From NCBI GenBank assembly GCA_002150815.3, contig NDFF03000150.1, positions 1-64,000 on the forward strand: 64,000 nucleotides of DNA. The letters are read 5' to 3'. A program made the translations under genes and the position numbers. The DNA is from Grammothele lineata. Lineage: Eukaryota; Basidiomycota; Agaricomycetes; Polyporales; Polyporaceae. This document shows positions 23,401-33,169 of the stretch, one piece after another; positions within the stretch are counted from its first letter, which is position 1; the number at the start of each line of letters is the position of its first letter. The notes below the pieces were generated by a model. The model was not told the DNA's origin and ran no database searches. It saw only the letters and a program-made list of their open reading frames with translations.

Positions 23401-23585
23401 CGTGCGATAAGAGGACGGGGATAACGCGTTACGTTCGCAAAGTTGACGCCTCTGAGAAGGGCGGTGAAGTATCTGAAGTCCGCGACGGATGCGGAAAACA
23501 CCTGGGGCGTGTCGTCAGCGATCGTCTCGATATGTTGTGCCGAGATGAGGGGCGCGCTCACTCTAGGCAGCTCTTCCTCGGCCAT
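20433..23585 (-). CDS. RAD1: RAD1-like 9-1-1 checkpoint clamp subunit
   Basis: RAD1 forms the PCNA-like 9-1-1 clamp with RAD9 and HUS1 at damaged DNA. Exon 1 (start 23583-23585) has DFRYFTALLRGVNFAN; exon 2 gives SAGGLTVSVEEARCLT; exon 3, after a 1107-nt intron (22191-23297), continues ATAYVFGHVFDEYIHQ. The joined order matches the RAD1 N-terminal clamp domain. The exon 3 stretch ending YAGPGHPLTLF holds an unusual Asp/Glu- and Gly-rich insertion. Next come VDEAGGPAATCEITTWDPE, a 22-nt microexon (21279-21300, VLKIILK), then SSWLRDALSELDP and the last exon with YRYSHIVKTLRALQSS and DDEGLLSLQFMMPL, the strongest RAD1 signature. The stop is TAG at 20433-20435. All junctions used are GT-AG with phases that fit. 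Confidence 0.85.
21279..21300 (-). other. 22-nt microexon of the RAD1-like gene
   Basis: Flanked by acceptor ccgcag (revcomp of 21301-21306) and donor gtgcgc. It joins DPDSA to SSWLRDAL in frame and supplies VLKIILK, which fits the RAD1 fold. Without it neither flanking phase nor sequence fits. Confidence 0.65.
22191..23297 (-). other. 1107-nt intron of the RAD1-like gene
   Basis: It runs from donor GGTGAGCG (23297) to acceptor CTCTGTAG (22191) and joins the phase-1 ends of CLT-G and CG-ACC-GCC to give CLTATAY. It is about fifteen to twenty times longer than the other introns here. No coding frame with recognisable motifs, terminal inverted repeats or obvious target duplication was seen inside it. 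Confidence 0.6.
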
Positions 23586-24027
23586 GGTAGGTTCTAGGGT
23601 GGGCGCGGGCAGTGGGCGTGCGCGTCGAGGGCCGCGGGCGGCGTGGGACTATCGGCGGGCGGTGGAGTGGCTGCGGGCTGGAGGGCGATTTATACGGTAA
23701 AGTGGGCGCAGGCGGGGGCGGCAGAGGCGTGCGATGGGCTGGGGGACGGTGGGAGAAGAACGCTGCGGGGACCGAACGCGGACGGAGCGGGCGACGCGGA
23801 CCAGGCGCGACTCACCGCGACTGGGAGAGACTCGAGAGACGCCGGGAGACGCGTGCGAAGCGAGCCGCGAACGGTCACGTCAGGGACGAGCGCGCGGGAA
23901 GCAAAGGCGCGAAGCGTGACCGATCGCTCCTGTGACGCTACACGCAAGGGGCGAGTTCTAGGCCCGCCGGGGATATGGACGCGACTCGCCCATCCCGCCC
24001 TCACTCTGCTCTCTCTCTCCATCCACC
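23586..24027. promoter_or_regulatory. divergent promoter, RAD1 and HAT1 genes
   Basis: 442 bp between divergent start codons of two nuclear genes acting in chromatin and DNA damage responses. No clear TATA box in the expected windows; highly GC-rich and suited to a bidirectional promoter. Confidence 0.55.
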
Positions 24028-25956
24028 ATGTCCTCCTCAGCCTGGACCTCAGACGCCAACGAGGCCCTCTCCCTCTCACTAGGTGCGTTCGCTCTCTGCG
24101 ACTCGTCGTTCGCCGCATTTACGCCGGCGGTCGTCCAGTGCGTGCCCCAGAGGATAAAGCTTCCCTGTGGTCAAGGGAAGTTTACGAAGGTTTCCATCCC
24201 ACATTCACCTATCCGGTGCGCTCCCCCGCCGTTTTCTCTGGTATTATTCCCGACGCGTGATTCCCAGATATACGGCGAGGAAGAGAAGATATACGGCTAC
24301 AAGGACCTCTCGATTGACGTACGCCGCTCGCATACGCTCCTCCTCCTTGCACTCATCATCTCGCAGTTGAAATTCGCGTCAGGGTCCCTCGTACAATGTC
24401 TCTCAGTTCACCACTCAGAAAAGCTTCCTGCTTCGACCGCTGTGGACGACGTTGAAGACACTCTCGCAAAATTCCTACCCGAGGGCTACTACACCGACGA
24501 ACAGGAATTCCTCAAGCGCGTAGAAGAAGACGCGATCAACTTCAAGCCCGCAGGAGAGAAGATCTACTCCTATTCAAGAGCTGCCACGACCCTGCCGAAA
24601 GGCAAAAACGTTGCTATTTCACAAGTGCTCAGTCCCGAAGATCAAGAAACAGTGGACTTCGAGGTGTATCATGTGAGTTCCATGCTGTGTTCTGCGGTGT
24701 GCTTGTTCGCACCGTTGGCGGGAGCGGCTCGGACAAAGCAGCCCGAGGTCGGACGACCGTCACACGCGCAGCGGCCAATGGGGACGCTGGCCTGGCCTCC
24801 GTCTTCCCGGGAGACGGCGCGTGGTATGCAAACTAGCCTCTGGTCTAGACCAGCGGGCCTGAACGAGCGCGTTCGAGGCCTTGGCGAACTCTCCGGCACA
24901 AATGGGGTGCCTGTTTGACGCCTGCTTACCTGCGCCCATCCGATGTCATGTCGCACGTACATCCTGCTAACGTCACCATTCAGTGCACTTGGAAGACGCC
25001 CGGTTTCCGCGAATTCCATCGGCGCATGCAGCTCTTCGTCTTGCTCTACATCGAAGCGGGGTCCTATATCAGCGAAGACGAAGAAACTTGGGAATTCGCC
25101 GTTCTCTTTGAGAAGCGGAGACGGCGGTCCTCGCCGGACGTCGTCACGTATCACTTCGTCGGCTATTCGACGCTCTACCCGTTCTACTGCTTCCCTGAAC
25201 GTGTCCGCCTACGGATCTCGCAGTTCCTCATCCTCCCGCCATACCAGCAAGACGGTCATGGCTCCGCGCTCTACACCGCCATCTACCAACATGTACTCGC
25301 ACAGCCACATATAGCGGAGCTCACCGTCGAGGACCCAGCAGAAGCGTTCGAGGACCTCCGCGACCGCAACGACCTCAAGATGCTGCTCGCGAACGACAAG
25401 TTCATGCGCGAGGGCTTCGGTCCAGAGGCCGTGTCAACAAACGGCGGTAAAGTCAACCGGAAAGCGCGCGCGAAGGGCGCTCGCCAGATGCGCATCGGCG
25501 CGGGCAAGATGGGGCCCCCGGCAGAACGCGCGTGGTTGGAGAAGTGGCGGACAGATCTCAAGATCGCAGGGGTGCGTAGTTCTCGCTCTCTCTTTCGGCC
25601 GTTGCGTTGGACGGGCGCTGACGAGTGTCTTCGTCTCCCATTTGGTTCCGGGTTGTGTTGGTGCATGGTGCTTACAGCGACAGTTCCACCGGCTCGTCGA
25701 GATGCTTATCCTGAAGCACCTAGACCCTGCGGACGAGCGCGCGCAGCGGTCGTACCGGCTGCAGGTCAAGGAACGGCTCTACCGGTTTAACTTTGTACGT
25801 AACGCCTCTCTCGGTCCAGAATCCAGCCGTTAACATGCTCCGGGCCTGCAGGAGATCCTCATGCAGCTCGATAAGCAAGAGCGCCAGCAGAAGCTCAACG
25901 AGACGTTCCAGAGTGTCGTTGCGGACTACAGGCGCATCCTCAGCCACGTTATGTAG
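24028..25956 (+). CDS. HAT1: histone acetyltransferase type B catalytic subunit
   Basis: HAT1 acetylates Lys5 and Lys12 of newly made histone H4, with an RbAp46/48-type partner, before chromatin assembly. It starts MSSSAWTSDANEALSLSL at 24028; after short introns the HAT1 N-terminal domain reads REVYEGFHPTFTYP, IYGEEEKIYGYKDLSID and KFASGSLVQCLSV. A longer intron of about 310 nt follows FEVYH (from 24672). Then come TPGFREFHRRMQLFVLLYIE and the catalytic part: YSTLYPFYCFPERVRLRISQ, then FLILPPYQQDGHGSALY, which holds the acetyl-CoA loop QxxGxG, and AELTVEDPAEAFEDLRD, the HAT1-specific ED-P block. The C-terminal helices (QFHRLVEMLILKHLD, YRLQVKERLYRFN, EILMQLDKQER) end at TAG 25954-25956. Near full family length. 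Confidence 0.93.
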
Positions 25957-27185
25957 CCGCCCTTCACACCACGACCCCTCCTACACACCCACCTCCTCCC
26001 TCGCCGCGGGTCCGCCTTTCCTCTCCTACCCTCACCGACATTCCACGCCTCTGGACGGCCCAAGCGCCTTGTACACTACACACGATCGGACGGCGTTCCG
26101 GCTCACGACATTGACGCCTACGCACTTGCTTTCGCTAGCAGACGACGGACGGAGTTTTCGACGGCATGCGTCTACAGCATGCGATGTAGATAGTGGGGCC
26201 GGCCGCGCCCACACCACCGCCCATTCAGTATTCAGTACTCAGGGCTCGCTCGCTCGCGCGCACGGCCGGCCGACGGACTAGGCTTCCTGTCATGACTGTC
26301 GTATCGCGGATGTACATGTTCCTGGATTATCACTGCGTGCCGTGTGTTTTGTATCGTGTCGTGCGGTTACCACTTAGCAGTGCATCGCTCGTCCTCCCTC
26401 TTACCTGCCCCCCTGCCATGTTACGTACCAGTAGTAGAGTAGCTCGAGTATAGTATCTTTATGTACGCGTTCTGCAATAGTGTCTTGCCTGCTCTTTGTG
26501 CCGTGCGTGCCTTGGGTCCTTGAGATGTGCGTGAAGTCCGCCGCGTCCTCCCTTTATGGCGAATCCCGACGAGCCTAGGCGCTGGAGCCTGGCGGATATG
26601 AGACGGAGACGGAGACCAAACATCTATCTCTAAGCGCCAGAAGCCAGCCTCTTCCCAGCCTCCTCAACTTCCGTCTACTAGCCATGGCTCCACTCGCATT
26701 CATTCGCGGGCACATACAGAAGGGCTTCCAAGGCATCTTAGCCCCGTTTTTCCGCCCTTCGTTTATTCAGAGGATGGTCCTTCTCCGCGGTGGTTCTAGA
26801 TCTCGTCCGCTGTCCCGCCGGCACTGCAGCAGGTTGTACGCGACGCCGTGACTGGGATCCTCGGAGGCCTGGTTGGCTGACCAGCCCGGTTCACAATGGT
26901 GCAATGATGCACGGTCTGGGCTCGTCTGCTGCAAGATTGGTAGAGGCGGGAAGCTAGGGGAGGTGTAAGCCTCCAGATCCGCTCGTGCATCTCATCCCAA
27001 CGTCCAACCGCCGGCATCCCCGCCATACACTGCACATACACGGTACACCTTCGATCGATCCCTCCCCACGTCTTGCTCTCCCAACGCGACCGCGCACGGC
27101 ATCTCCAGAGGCTCGTTCACAGTCTTCACGTACAGGCTACAACACCCTCGCGCCGTACGCGAAAGCAATCTCGAGGACGGAGAGC
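25957..27185. other. long intergenic region
   Basis: About 1.2 kb with no supported gene. A 53-codon frame starting at 26683 is basic and without homology that I recognise. The rest holds the HAT1 3' end and the promoter of the DUF6593 gene. Confidence 0.45.
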
Positions 27186-28070
27186 ATGGTCCATCCCCAT
27201 CCCCACGCTCAGGCCCAGGCCCAGCCCCCCGCCGCGCTCCGCCTCTACCTCGTCCCAAACGACCCCGAACGCACGACGCTCGTCTCCGCGAACGGCGTCG
27301 CGCACTACCAAGTAACCACCGCGCGCGCGCACGCGCTCGGGCCCGCGCTCACGCGCGTGCGGCGGCCCGCGGAGAGCGAGCGCGAGGCGTGCGTCGCCGA
27401 GGTCGAGTGGCGCCGGTTCGGGGCGCACCCCGTTGTGAGGAGCAATATCTTTGATGGGAGGGCGGTGCAGATGCAGTTGAGGGAGGTTTTGTATAGGGTG
27501 GGGCATAATAAGTTCACGATGTGAGTGGGTGTGGGTTTGGCTGGTTTGTGGAGAGCGAGCCTGAGGAGCGCGGGGCGAGAGCTTCCAGGGCAAGCGAAGG
27601 ACATGGGTGTATGCGCGCGCTTTGCCTGCGGGCTTCGTACTGACTCGGGACCTCGCGCGGCTGCAGGGCTCGACACTTCCTAGGGGACAACGGCGAGGAG
27701 TACAAGTGGAAGCCGCATCCCAAAGACGGCCCGTATATCGTACGTCAGCCCCCCAACTGACCATCGTACCAGTTAATAACTGCTTCCCCGGCGGCCCCGC
27801 TCTGCATCGTAGCTCACGCACATCCGCTCCGGGCGAGAAGTCGCGCGATTCGCGCAGGAGACCGTCGCGGAGGGCTTCTTCCGCGCACAGACGAAGTGGT
27901 GCCTGCAGGTCCAGCCGACGACGCTCGACATCGACATGATCGTCCTCACGTTCGTCATCATGGAGAAGCGGCGGCGGGACCGCGTCGCTGCGGACGGCAT
28001 GAAAGACCAGGACTTTACGGACGACGAGATCGCCGAAGGTGCGTGCGAGGTCGGTGGGCTGGGCGGGTAG
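27186..28070 (+). CDS. DUF6593 domain protein
   Basis: Three exons encode a roughly 220-residue protein of the DUF6593 family, expanded in basidiomycetes and without a proven function. Exon 1 has LRLYLVPNDPERTTLVS at residues about 16-35, then EVEWRRFGAHPVVRSNIFDG and LREVLYRVGHNKFTM, the paired beta-strand pattern of the family. The intron after FTM (gtgagt near 27521 to ctgcag near 27666) gives MARHFLGDNGEEYKWKPH. The third exon starts after tcgtag near 27811 with LTHIRSGREVARF and ends with the conserved hydrophobic helix DMIVLTFVIMEKRRRDR. The stop is TAG at 28068-28070, unless a further donor at GAAG|GTGCGTG is used. The His/Pro/Gln-rich leader (residues 2-14) looks disordered. No signal peptide is seen. 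Confidence 0.75.
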
Positions 28071-28513
28071 CCTGCGCGACGGCCGGGTGCGGAGCCTGGA
28101 CTGGAAGCTTGAAGATTCGTTTTGGCTGGGACTGGGACGCTTGTTCGGATCGCTTGGTGTCCGCGGTGCGAGATTGGACTCTTCGCTCAATTGCTGTATC
28201 TAAGTCTGGGGTTCCTTTGGCCTGACTTTCATTGGGTTTGTGCTGTTGTTCGTGCATCTATGGAGTTTCGCTGATTCGATGCAATGTATACCGTCAGGCG
28301 AGAGGATGTTTCAAGTATGTAGTATTCGACGGACTTGGTCGTCCACTCGTCCTGTACCAAGGCAGGGTCAAACACCCGTGAGAGAAGCGGACTCCGGAGT
28401 CCTCGTCACGGTTGCAAACTCTCTCCACGCCCACGTGAGGCCTTGAGGACTCGCTTACTGAGAAGACTGAACAGTTTTCGCTTGGGATCAGGCCGTCAGG
28501 GTATCTGCGGTCA
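28071..28513. other. intergenic
   Basis: No coding exon is seen between the DUF6593 gene and the TATA-like element of the next gene. Confidence 0.45.
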
Positions 28514-28520
28514 TATATAA
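28514..28520 (+). promoter_or_regulatory. candidate TATA box of the F-box gene at 28758
   Basis: TATATAA, followed about 60 nt later by a donor GAG|GTATGT at 28579. The layout suggests a short leader exon and a 5' UTR intron before the start at 28758. Inferred from spacing only. Confidence 0.45.
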
Positions 28521-28757
28521 GTCGCAACGATGGACTTTGCAACGGCTTCTTCCTTTGAGCTTCACTTAGACCATCGAGGTATGTACGGTAGAGTCTGCCT
28601 GAAAACTGATCCCCGGCTAACCAGTATGAAGAATCGAGCGATTGAAATCGCTACTAGGGCTCCCCAACTTGTAGATCAGCTATCGGGCCACGAATTGTAA
28701 GCCTCAGGACCAAGTCCCTGCGCCTCTCTCGTCCTCTAACGATGACGTTGAAAAGCA

Positions 28758-30419
28758 ATGCCGCTATCCCAAGCATTTGATACTATTCCTCCAGATTCTT
28801 CCCGTGAGGCAGTCCGAGATGGCACCCCGCGACAGCCAAACACAGGCCACATGTTCGAATTCCACGAGGAGCATAAGACATCCGTCGACAGCAACCTACG
28901 AGCGGCCATTCTACACGGCGTCGAGACATACCCGGGCGAGATGCGCAACTCCGGGTTACGCGTCCACGACATACCTCCCGAGATTATAGCCAAGATTTTG
29001 GGCTACTTGGTCGGGGACCTTCCCAACGATCGAGGTGTCATCTACGCGTCCCATGTCTGTAGGAGATGGCGTGCGATAGCGCTCGACGACTCGAGCCTTT
29101 GGACTCATGTCTCTATCACCTCCCCGGCCAAGGCGGTGGAGTTCTTCAAACGCTCGCACAGCAGGCTGCTCGATATCCACGCCGACAAAGGGGGCTTGGC
29201 GTGGACCTTCTGTTCTATCATTCACCCTATCTTCGATCGTCTACGAAGTCTCGTCGTAGAAATGCCCAGCGTATTCCACACCGTTCTCCTCACGCATTCG
29301 CTCACCGGCTTCTCCGCACCTTGTTTGGAGGCCCTCCATCTCCTTGGTACGAACTACGGTCCAGCGGACACAGAGTCCCAGAGCACATTCGGACATTACA
29401 TCTATATCTTCAGACTGGTAGGGGAGAACGATCTGTGCGACCCCTCTACCCTGCTGTCCCTCCGGCTCCAAAAAGTCTGCATCCCCTGGGACTCGAACAT
29501 TTACCAAAATCTCGTCGTGCTTGAGCTCCAGTCGCTGGAGATGACGCCACCCAGCGAGCGACGCATAGTCGAGATTCTGAAGAAGTGCCCGGATCTCGAG
29601 GAGCTCCACCTCCGCCTCCGGGACTTCGTAGAGCCCGTTGTGCCCGATGGAGACTCATTTTGGAACGTCTCCTTGCCCAAACTCCACATGCTGACGCTCG
29701 ACACCCTTTCGCCGCCTGCCATATCCTTCCTCCTCTCACATCTCGCACTTCCTCTCAAGACTCGCTACAGGATCTCCACGACCGAGATATTCCATGATCC
29801 ACGGCCGACCGACATACTCCCGGTGGACCATCGGAACCTTCCTGGTCTCGCCATATTCCATCGCATCAAATTCATGGATATCACTATCCCTGAGGATGAA
29901 CTGCCTGTCGTGCGCATCCACTGCTTCCATGCCACCATTGACAGGCCTGGCGACCCCGTTCTTACCCTCACCGTGCGCACCATGGGAGATGTCGCATTAA
30001 TGCTCTTTGGGCTGCTCAAGGCACTCGATCTCTGCGCCCTTGACACACTGGTCATCGCGTGCCGACATGTTAGCCAAACGTGGGCAAACCTGTGCCAGGG
30101 CATGTCTACCCTACGCGTACTGCGTCTGGTAGAGATTGAGGATATCTACCGCGTACTTTGGACGCTCGTGTGGTCAGGCAATCCACTGACTCTGGGGGAA
30201 CTGGATCTCACAAAGCTTCTTCCGGGATTGAAGGTGCTGGGTCTCGTGAGGATCCGTCTGACAAGCGATCTGTGTATGATGGTGGAGAGTGTTTGCGCGA
30301 GACGCAAGGAGCTGGGTCTCGCGCTCGACCGGCTGGATCTCGTTGATACGTTCGGCGCGGAAGAGGAATGGGTGCAGAACTTGCGCGCGTTGGGTATGGA
30401 AGTCGTAATAAACGAATGA
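28758..30419 (+). CDS. F-box protein, tandem copy A (553 aa)
   Basis: Single-exon F-box protein. The F-box core is at residues about 70-115: VHDIPPEIIAKILGYLVG, then ASHVCRRWRAIALDDSSLW, the P-E-I...L-V-C-x-x-W-R pattern that binds Skp1. About 430 residues with leucine-patterned strands follow (LVVLELQSLEM, CPDLEELHLRLRD, LPKLHMLTLDTLSPPAI), like irregular leucine-rich repeats. It aligns end to end with the next gene, sharing MPLSQ at the start and HGMEV/LGMEV-VNE at the end. Compared with that copy, residues 25-60 are strongly diverged. Intronless coding sequence is unusual among the other genes here but typical of this family. The substrate is unknown. Confidence 0.85.
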   Translation: MPLSQAFDTIPPDSSREAVRDGTPRQPNTGHMFEFHEEHKTSVDSNLRAAILHGVETYPGEMRNSGLRVHDIPPEIIAKILGYLVGDLPNDRGVIYASHVCRRWRAIALDDSSLWTHVSITSPAKAVEFFKRSHSRLLDIHADKGGLAWTFCSIIHPIFDRLRSLVVEMPSVFHTVLLTHSLTGFSAPCLEALHLLGTNYGPADTESQSTFGHYIYIFRLVGENDLCDPSTLLSLRLQKVCIPWDSNIYQNLVVLELQSLEMTPPSERRIVEILKKCPDLEELHLRLRDFVEPVVPDGDSFWNVSLPKLHMLTLDTLSPPAISFLLSHLALPLKTRYRISTTEIFHDPRPTDILPVDHRNLPGLAIFHRIKFMDITIPEDELPVVRIHCFHATIDRPGDPVLTLTVRTMGDVALMLFGLLKALDLCALDTLVIACRHVSQTWANLCQGMSTLRVLRLVEIEDIYRVLWTLVWSGNPLTLGELDLTKLLPGLKVLGLVRIRLTSDLCMMVESVCARRKELGLALDRLDLVDTFGAEEEWVQNLRALGMEVVINE

Positions 30420-31119
30420 GCCCGAGCGTTGGGCCTGATGTAACTTAGCTTTTTGGAACATCAATCGGCGTCGAGAGCTCGTCGTGATATCTAGTTATTT
30501 GCTGTCTCGGGTTCCTCCCGACCTGAACCTGAAGTTTGGTTTGCGCCTCGGCTCCTTTTGGCGCCGCGGGTATGGGGCGCCGACCTATCTCGAGTAGATA
30601 CGATTGAGTGGGTGCCGTTGGACCTGATAGACATACTTATTGCGGCCATGGTTGATGCATTGATGAGTGAAAATAGGGTCGTGTGTGCCTGAGACGGTTT
30701 CAGTGGACATGAGCCGTAGATCAGCGTAGATCGGGCCGGAGCAACTTCAAGTCGATCTGGGGGCGTGGAAACGGCCACGTGGGTGCTCGCTTGCTGCAAA
30801 AGACTTAGCACCTTTCGCTTCGAGCAGTGTTGGGAACGCCGCCTCAGGAGGCTCCCGTCACTTTTAAAGTCCATCGGCGACGGCCCTCGCGATGGCCTCT
30901 CATTTTCGCTTTTACTCCTGTCCTTCAGGTATGGTTTCTTGCGCTCAGCCTCACCTAACTATGACTTATTCTTTTGTAAGCCACTCAAACTAGAATCCGA
31001 CACTATCCAACGCGACGTTCGCACACATCGACCCGTTTAGCGTTCGTACGGAACGCCAAAACGTGAGCGCAGGCCCTCACACTGTTCATTCGGCGGAACA
31101 GTAACGGGTATATTCAGTC
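30420..31119. other. intergenic between tandem F-box genes
   Basis: 700 bp with no supported gene on either strand. It should hold the 3' end of copy A and the promoter of copy B; a GTAAG-type leader intron is possible near 30975. Confidence 0.45.
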
Positions 31120-32817
31120 ATGCCTCTGTCCCAGCTTCTGACATCAATCCCTCAAGATGCTTCCCGCGAGGCGATCAGAGACGAATTTCTGCGACAACTA
31201 AACTCGGCGCATATATCTCGTGAGGAGCTTTCAGGGTTCGTCGTCAACCGCCTACCTGTGCTGGAACGCGCAGCGAATGCCCTCCACGACGTCGCGTCCT
31301 ACCTCCGCGAGATGCATAACTCGGGATCATGTATTCACGACATCCCTCCGGAGATATTGGCCAGGATTTTCAGCCATTTCGTCGGGATTGAACTCAAGGA
31401 CCGAGACCTGATCAATGCCACTCACGTCTGTCGAAGATGGCGCGCCATTGCGCTCGACAACTCGGACCTCTGGTCCCACATCCATGTCACCAGTCTGGGG
31501 AAGGCGGCCGCCTTTATCCAGCGCTCCCGCCAGAAGTTGCTCGACATCTATTTTCGCCAAGGTCGATTCGCTCAGAAATTTGCTCCGACCCTCATTCCCG
31601 TTACAGGACGCTTACGGACGCTCATCATTGACGTGTCTCACGTGCAATACGCTGTCCACTTCATGGCCTCCCTCGGTGCCGTCTCCGTACCCCGCCTTGA
31701 AACGCTTCATGTTCTCAGCACCGACTACGCTCCGCTGAGGACAGAATTGATGGCCATGTTCGAGCACGGGATGCGCATGTTCAAGCTAGGAGATGCAAAC
31801 GGGAATGACGCTTACGACACTTCCGCACTACGCTCTCTACGGCTTCATCAGATCTGCATCCCTTGGGGCACGAACGTCTATCAAAATCTCACGGTACTCG
31901 AGCTTAAGGCGCCGGAGATGCTCCCACCTAGCCAGCAGCGTATGCTCGAGATCTTGAAGCAATGTCCGGATCTCGAGGAGCTCTACCTCGATCTCAACGA
32001 CCTCGCAGAGCCGACCGTGCCGGACGAGGACCCATCGTGGAATGTCCCCTTGCTCAAGCTGAATACGCTGATCCTTGATACCCTCTCACCACCCGCCATA
32101 TCCAACTTCCTTTCGCACCTTACACTTCCCTCCCGTACTCGTTATGACATCACCACTACCGAGCTCTTCGGAGATTTCCAGCAGCCCGAATACAACATAC
32201 TCCCGGCGGACCGCCAGCGGCTTCCGGGACTAACGGCGTTCCATCGTATCGAATTCGCAGACGTCTCAAATTTCGAAGATATGCTCCCCATCGTGCGCAT
32301 TGACTGTTACCACGCTACTATTGGCGGCCTGGGCGACCCCGTCCTCACACTTACCGTACGCGCTGAGGGCGACGCCTCCTCGACGTTCTCGGCGTTACAC
32401 CCGGCACTCAACCTTGCATCCGTCAACACACTCGTCGTCTCGCGTATAGATGCGAGCATGTACGAGTGGCAGCACGTTCTCAGAGGCGCCCACGCTCTGC
32501 GCACGTTGCGCATCATCGAGCCCGAGGTCGGGTGCGTCGAGGGAGCGTTTCATGCGCTGACGACACAGTGCACTATCGTCACGCCGACCGGGGAGCAGGT
32601 CGTGGGTCTGGTTTGTGGCGCACTAAAGGAGATCGAGCTCGTGAAGGTCGCTCTAACTGACGGGATGCGCGAAATAATCCTATTGGGATACAGGGCACGA
32701 AAGGCGGCGGGAACGGCCCCACTGGAGCGGTTGGAATTCGTAGAGGTGACTGGCGTGGAAGACGGATGGGCAGATGAGCTACGCGGACACGGTATGGAGG
32801 TTCTCGTGAACGAATGA
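31120..32817 (+). CDS. F-box protein, tandem copy B (565 aa)
   Basis: Uninterrupted paralogue of the gene at 28758. The N-terminus has FLRQLNSAHISREELSGFV and a helix with LERAANALHDVASYLREM, which copy A has largely lost. The F-box follows: IHDIPPEILARIFSHFVG and ATHVCRRWRAIALDNSDLW. The remaining ~430 residues are leucine-patterned (LTVLELKAPEMLPPSQ, CPDLEELYLDLND, LNTLILDTLSPPAIS) and match copy A block by block. This copy looks the less altered and probably reflects the ancestral form. Likely an SCF ubiquitin-ligase receptor; no substrate can be named. Confidence 0.85.
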   Translation: MPLSQLLTSIPQDASREAIRDEFLRQLNSAHISREELSGFVVNRLPVLERAANALHDVASYLREMHNSGSCIHDIPPEILARIFSHFVGIELKDRDLINATHVCRRWRAIALDNSDLWSHIHVTSLGKAAAFIQRSRQKLLDIYFRQGRFAQKFAPTLIPVTGRLRTLIIDVSHVQYAVHFMASLGAVSVPRLETLHVLSTDYAPLRTELMAMFEHGMRMFKLGDANGNDAYDTSALRSLRLHQICIPWGTNVYQNLTVLELKAPEMLPPSQQRMLEILKQCPDLEELYLDLNDLAEPTVPDEDPSWNVPLLKLNTLILDTLSPPAISNFLSHLTLPSRTRYDITTTELFGDFQQPEYNILPADRQRLPGLTAFHRIEFADVSNFEDMLPIVRIDCYHATIGGLGDPVLTLTVRAEGDASSTFSALHPALNLASVNTLVVSRIDASMYEWQHVLRGAHALRTLRIIEPEVGCVEGAFHALTTQCTIVTPTGEQVVGLVCGALKEIELVKVALTDGMREIILLGYRARKAAGTAPLERLEFVEVTGVEDGWADELRGHGMEVLVNE

Positions 32818-33169
32818 TTCATGGTATGAACTTGACAGCAACTTCACGCGTTGTGCTCGTCTGAGTCTTTACCCGCGATTTGCACGATGTTGTGGAGCAC
32901 TACACTAGCTTGCTAGAGATCAGTGCTCCTACAGGATTTGCTTCTTCTTATTCTACTTGCATTTCCTCGCTTGAAATCCGAGTGATGTTGTGCTCTGTGA
33001 CTTGTCTAAAGGATCCTATTCAACCTGATCCGGGAGTTCCTCTTAGGGCGCCGGGGAGGAGGCTGACTCGGTGGCTGACATCGCAGGTAAGTATCACTCT
33101 GCTCATTGAAACAGCCACCTTTACCATTGCTGAACGCATCTTTCCTTCATTCAGTCAACGTCTTGCACC
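32818..33169. promoter_or_regulatory. promoter and leader of GH88 gene 1
   Basis: A candidate 5' UTR intron spans 33087-33154 (caggtaagt...ttcattcag), ending 15 nt before the start codon. No other gene signal. Confidence 0.5.

Noticed and set aside
26683..26850. 53-codon basic frame starting MAPLAFIRGH
   Set aside because: Too short and without homology or splice support; chance open frame in the HAT1-DUF6593 spacer.
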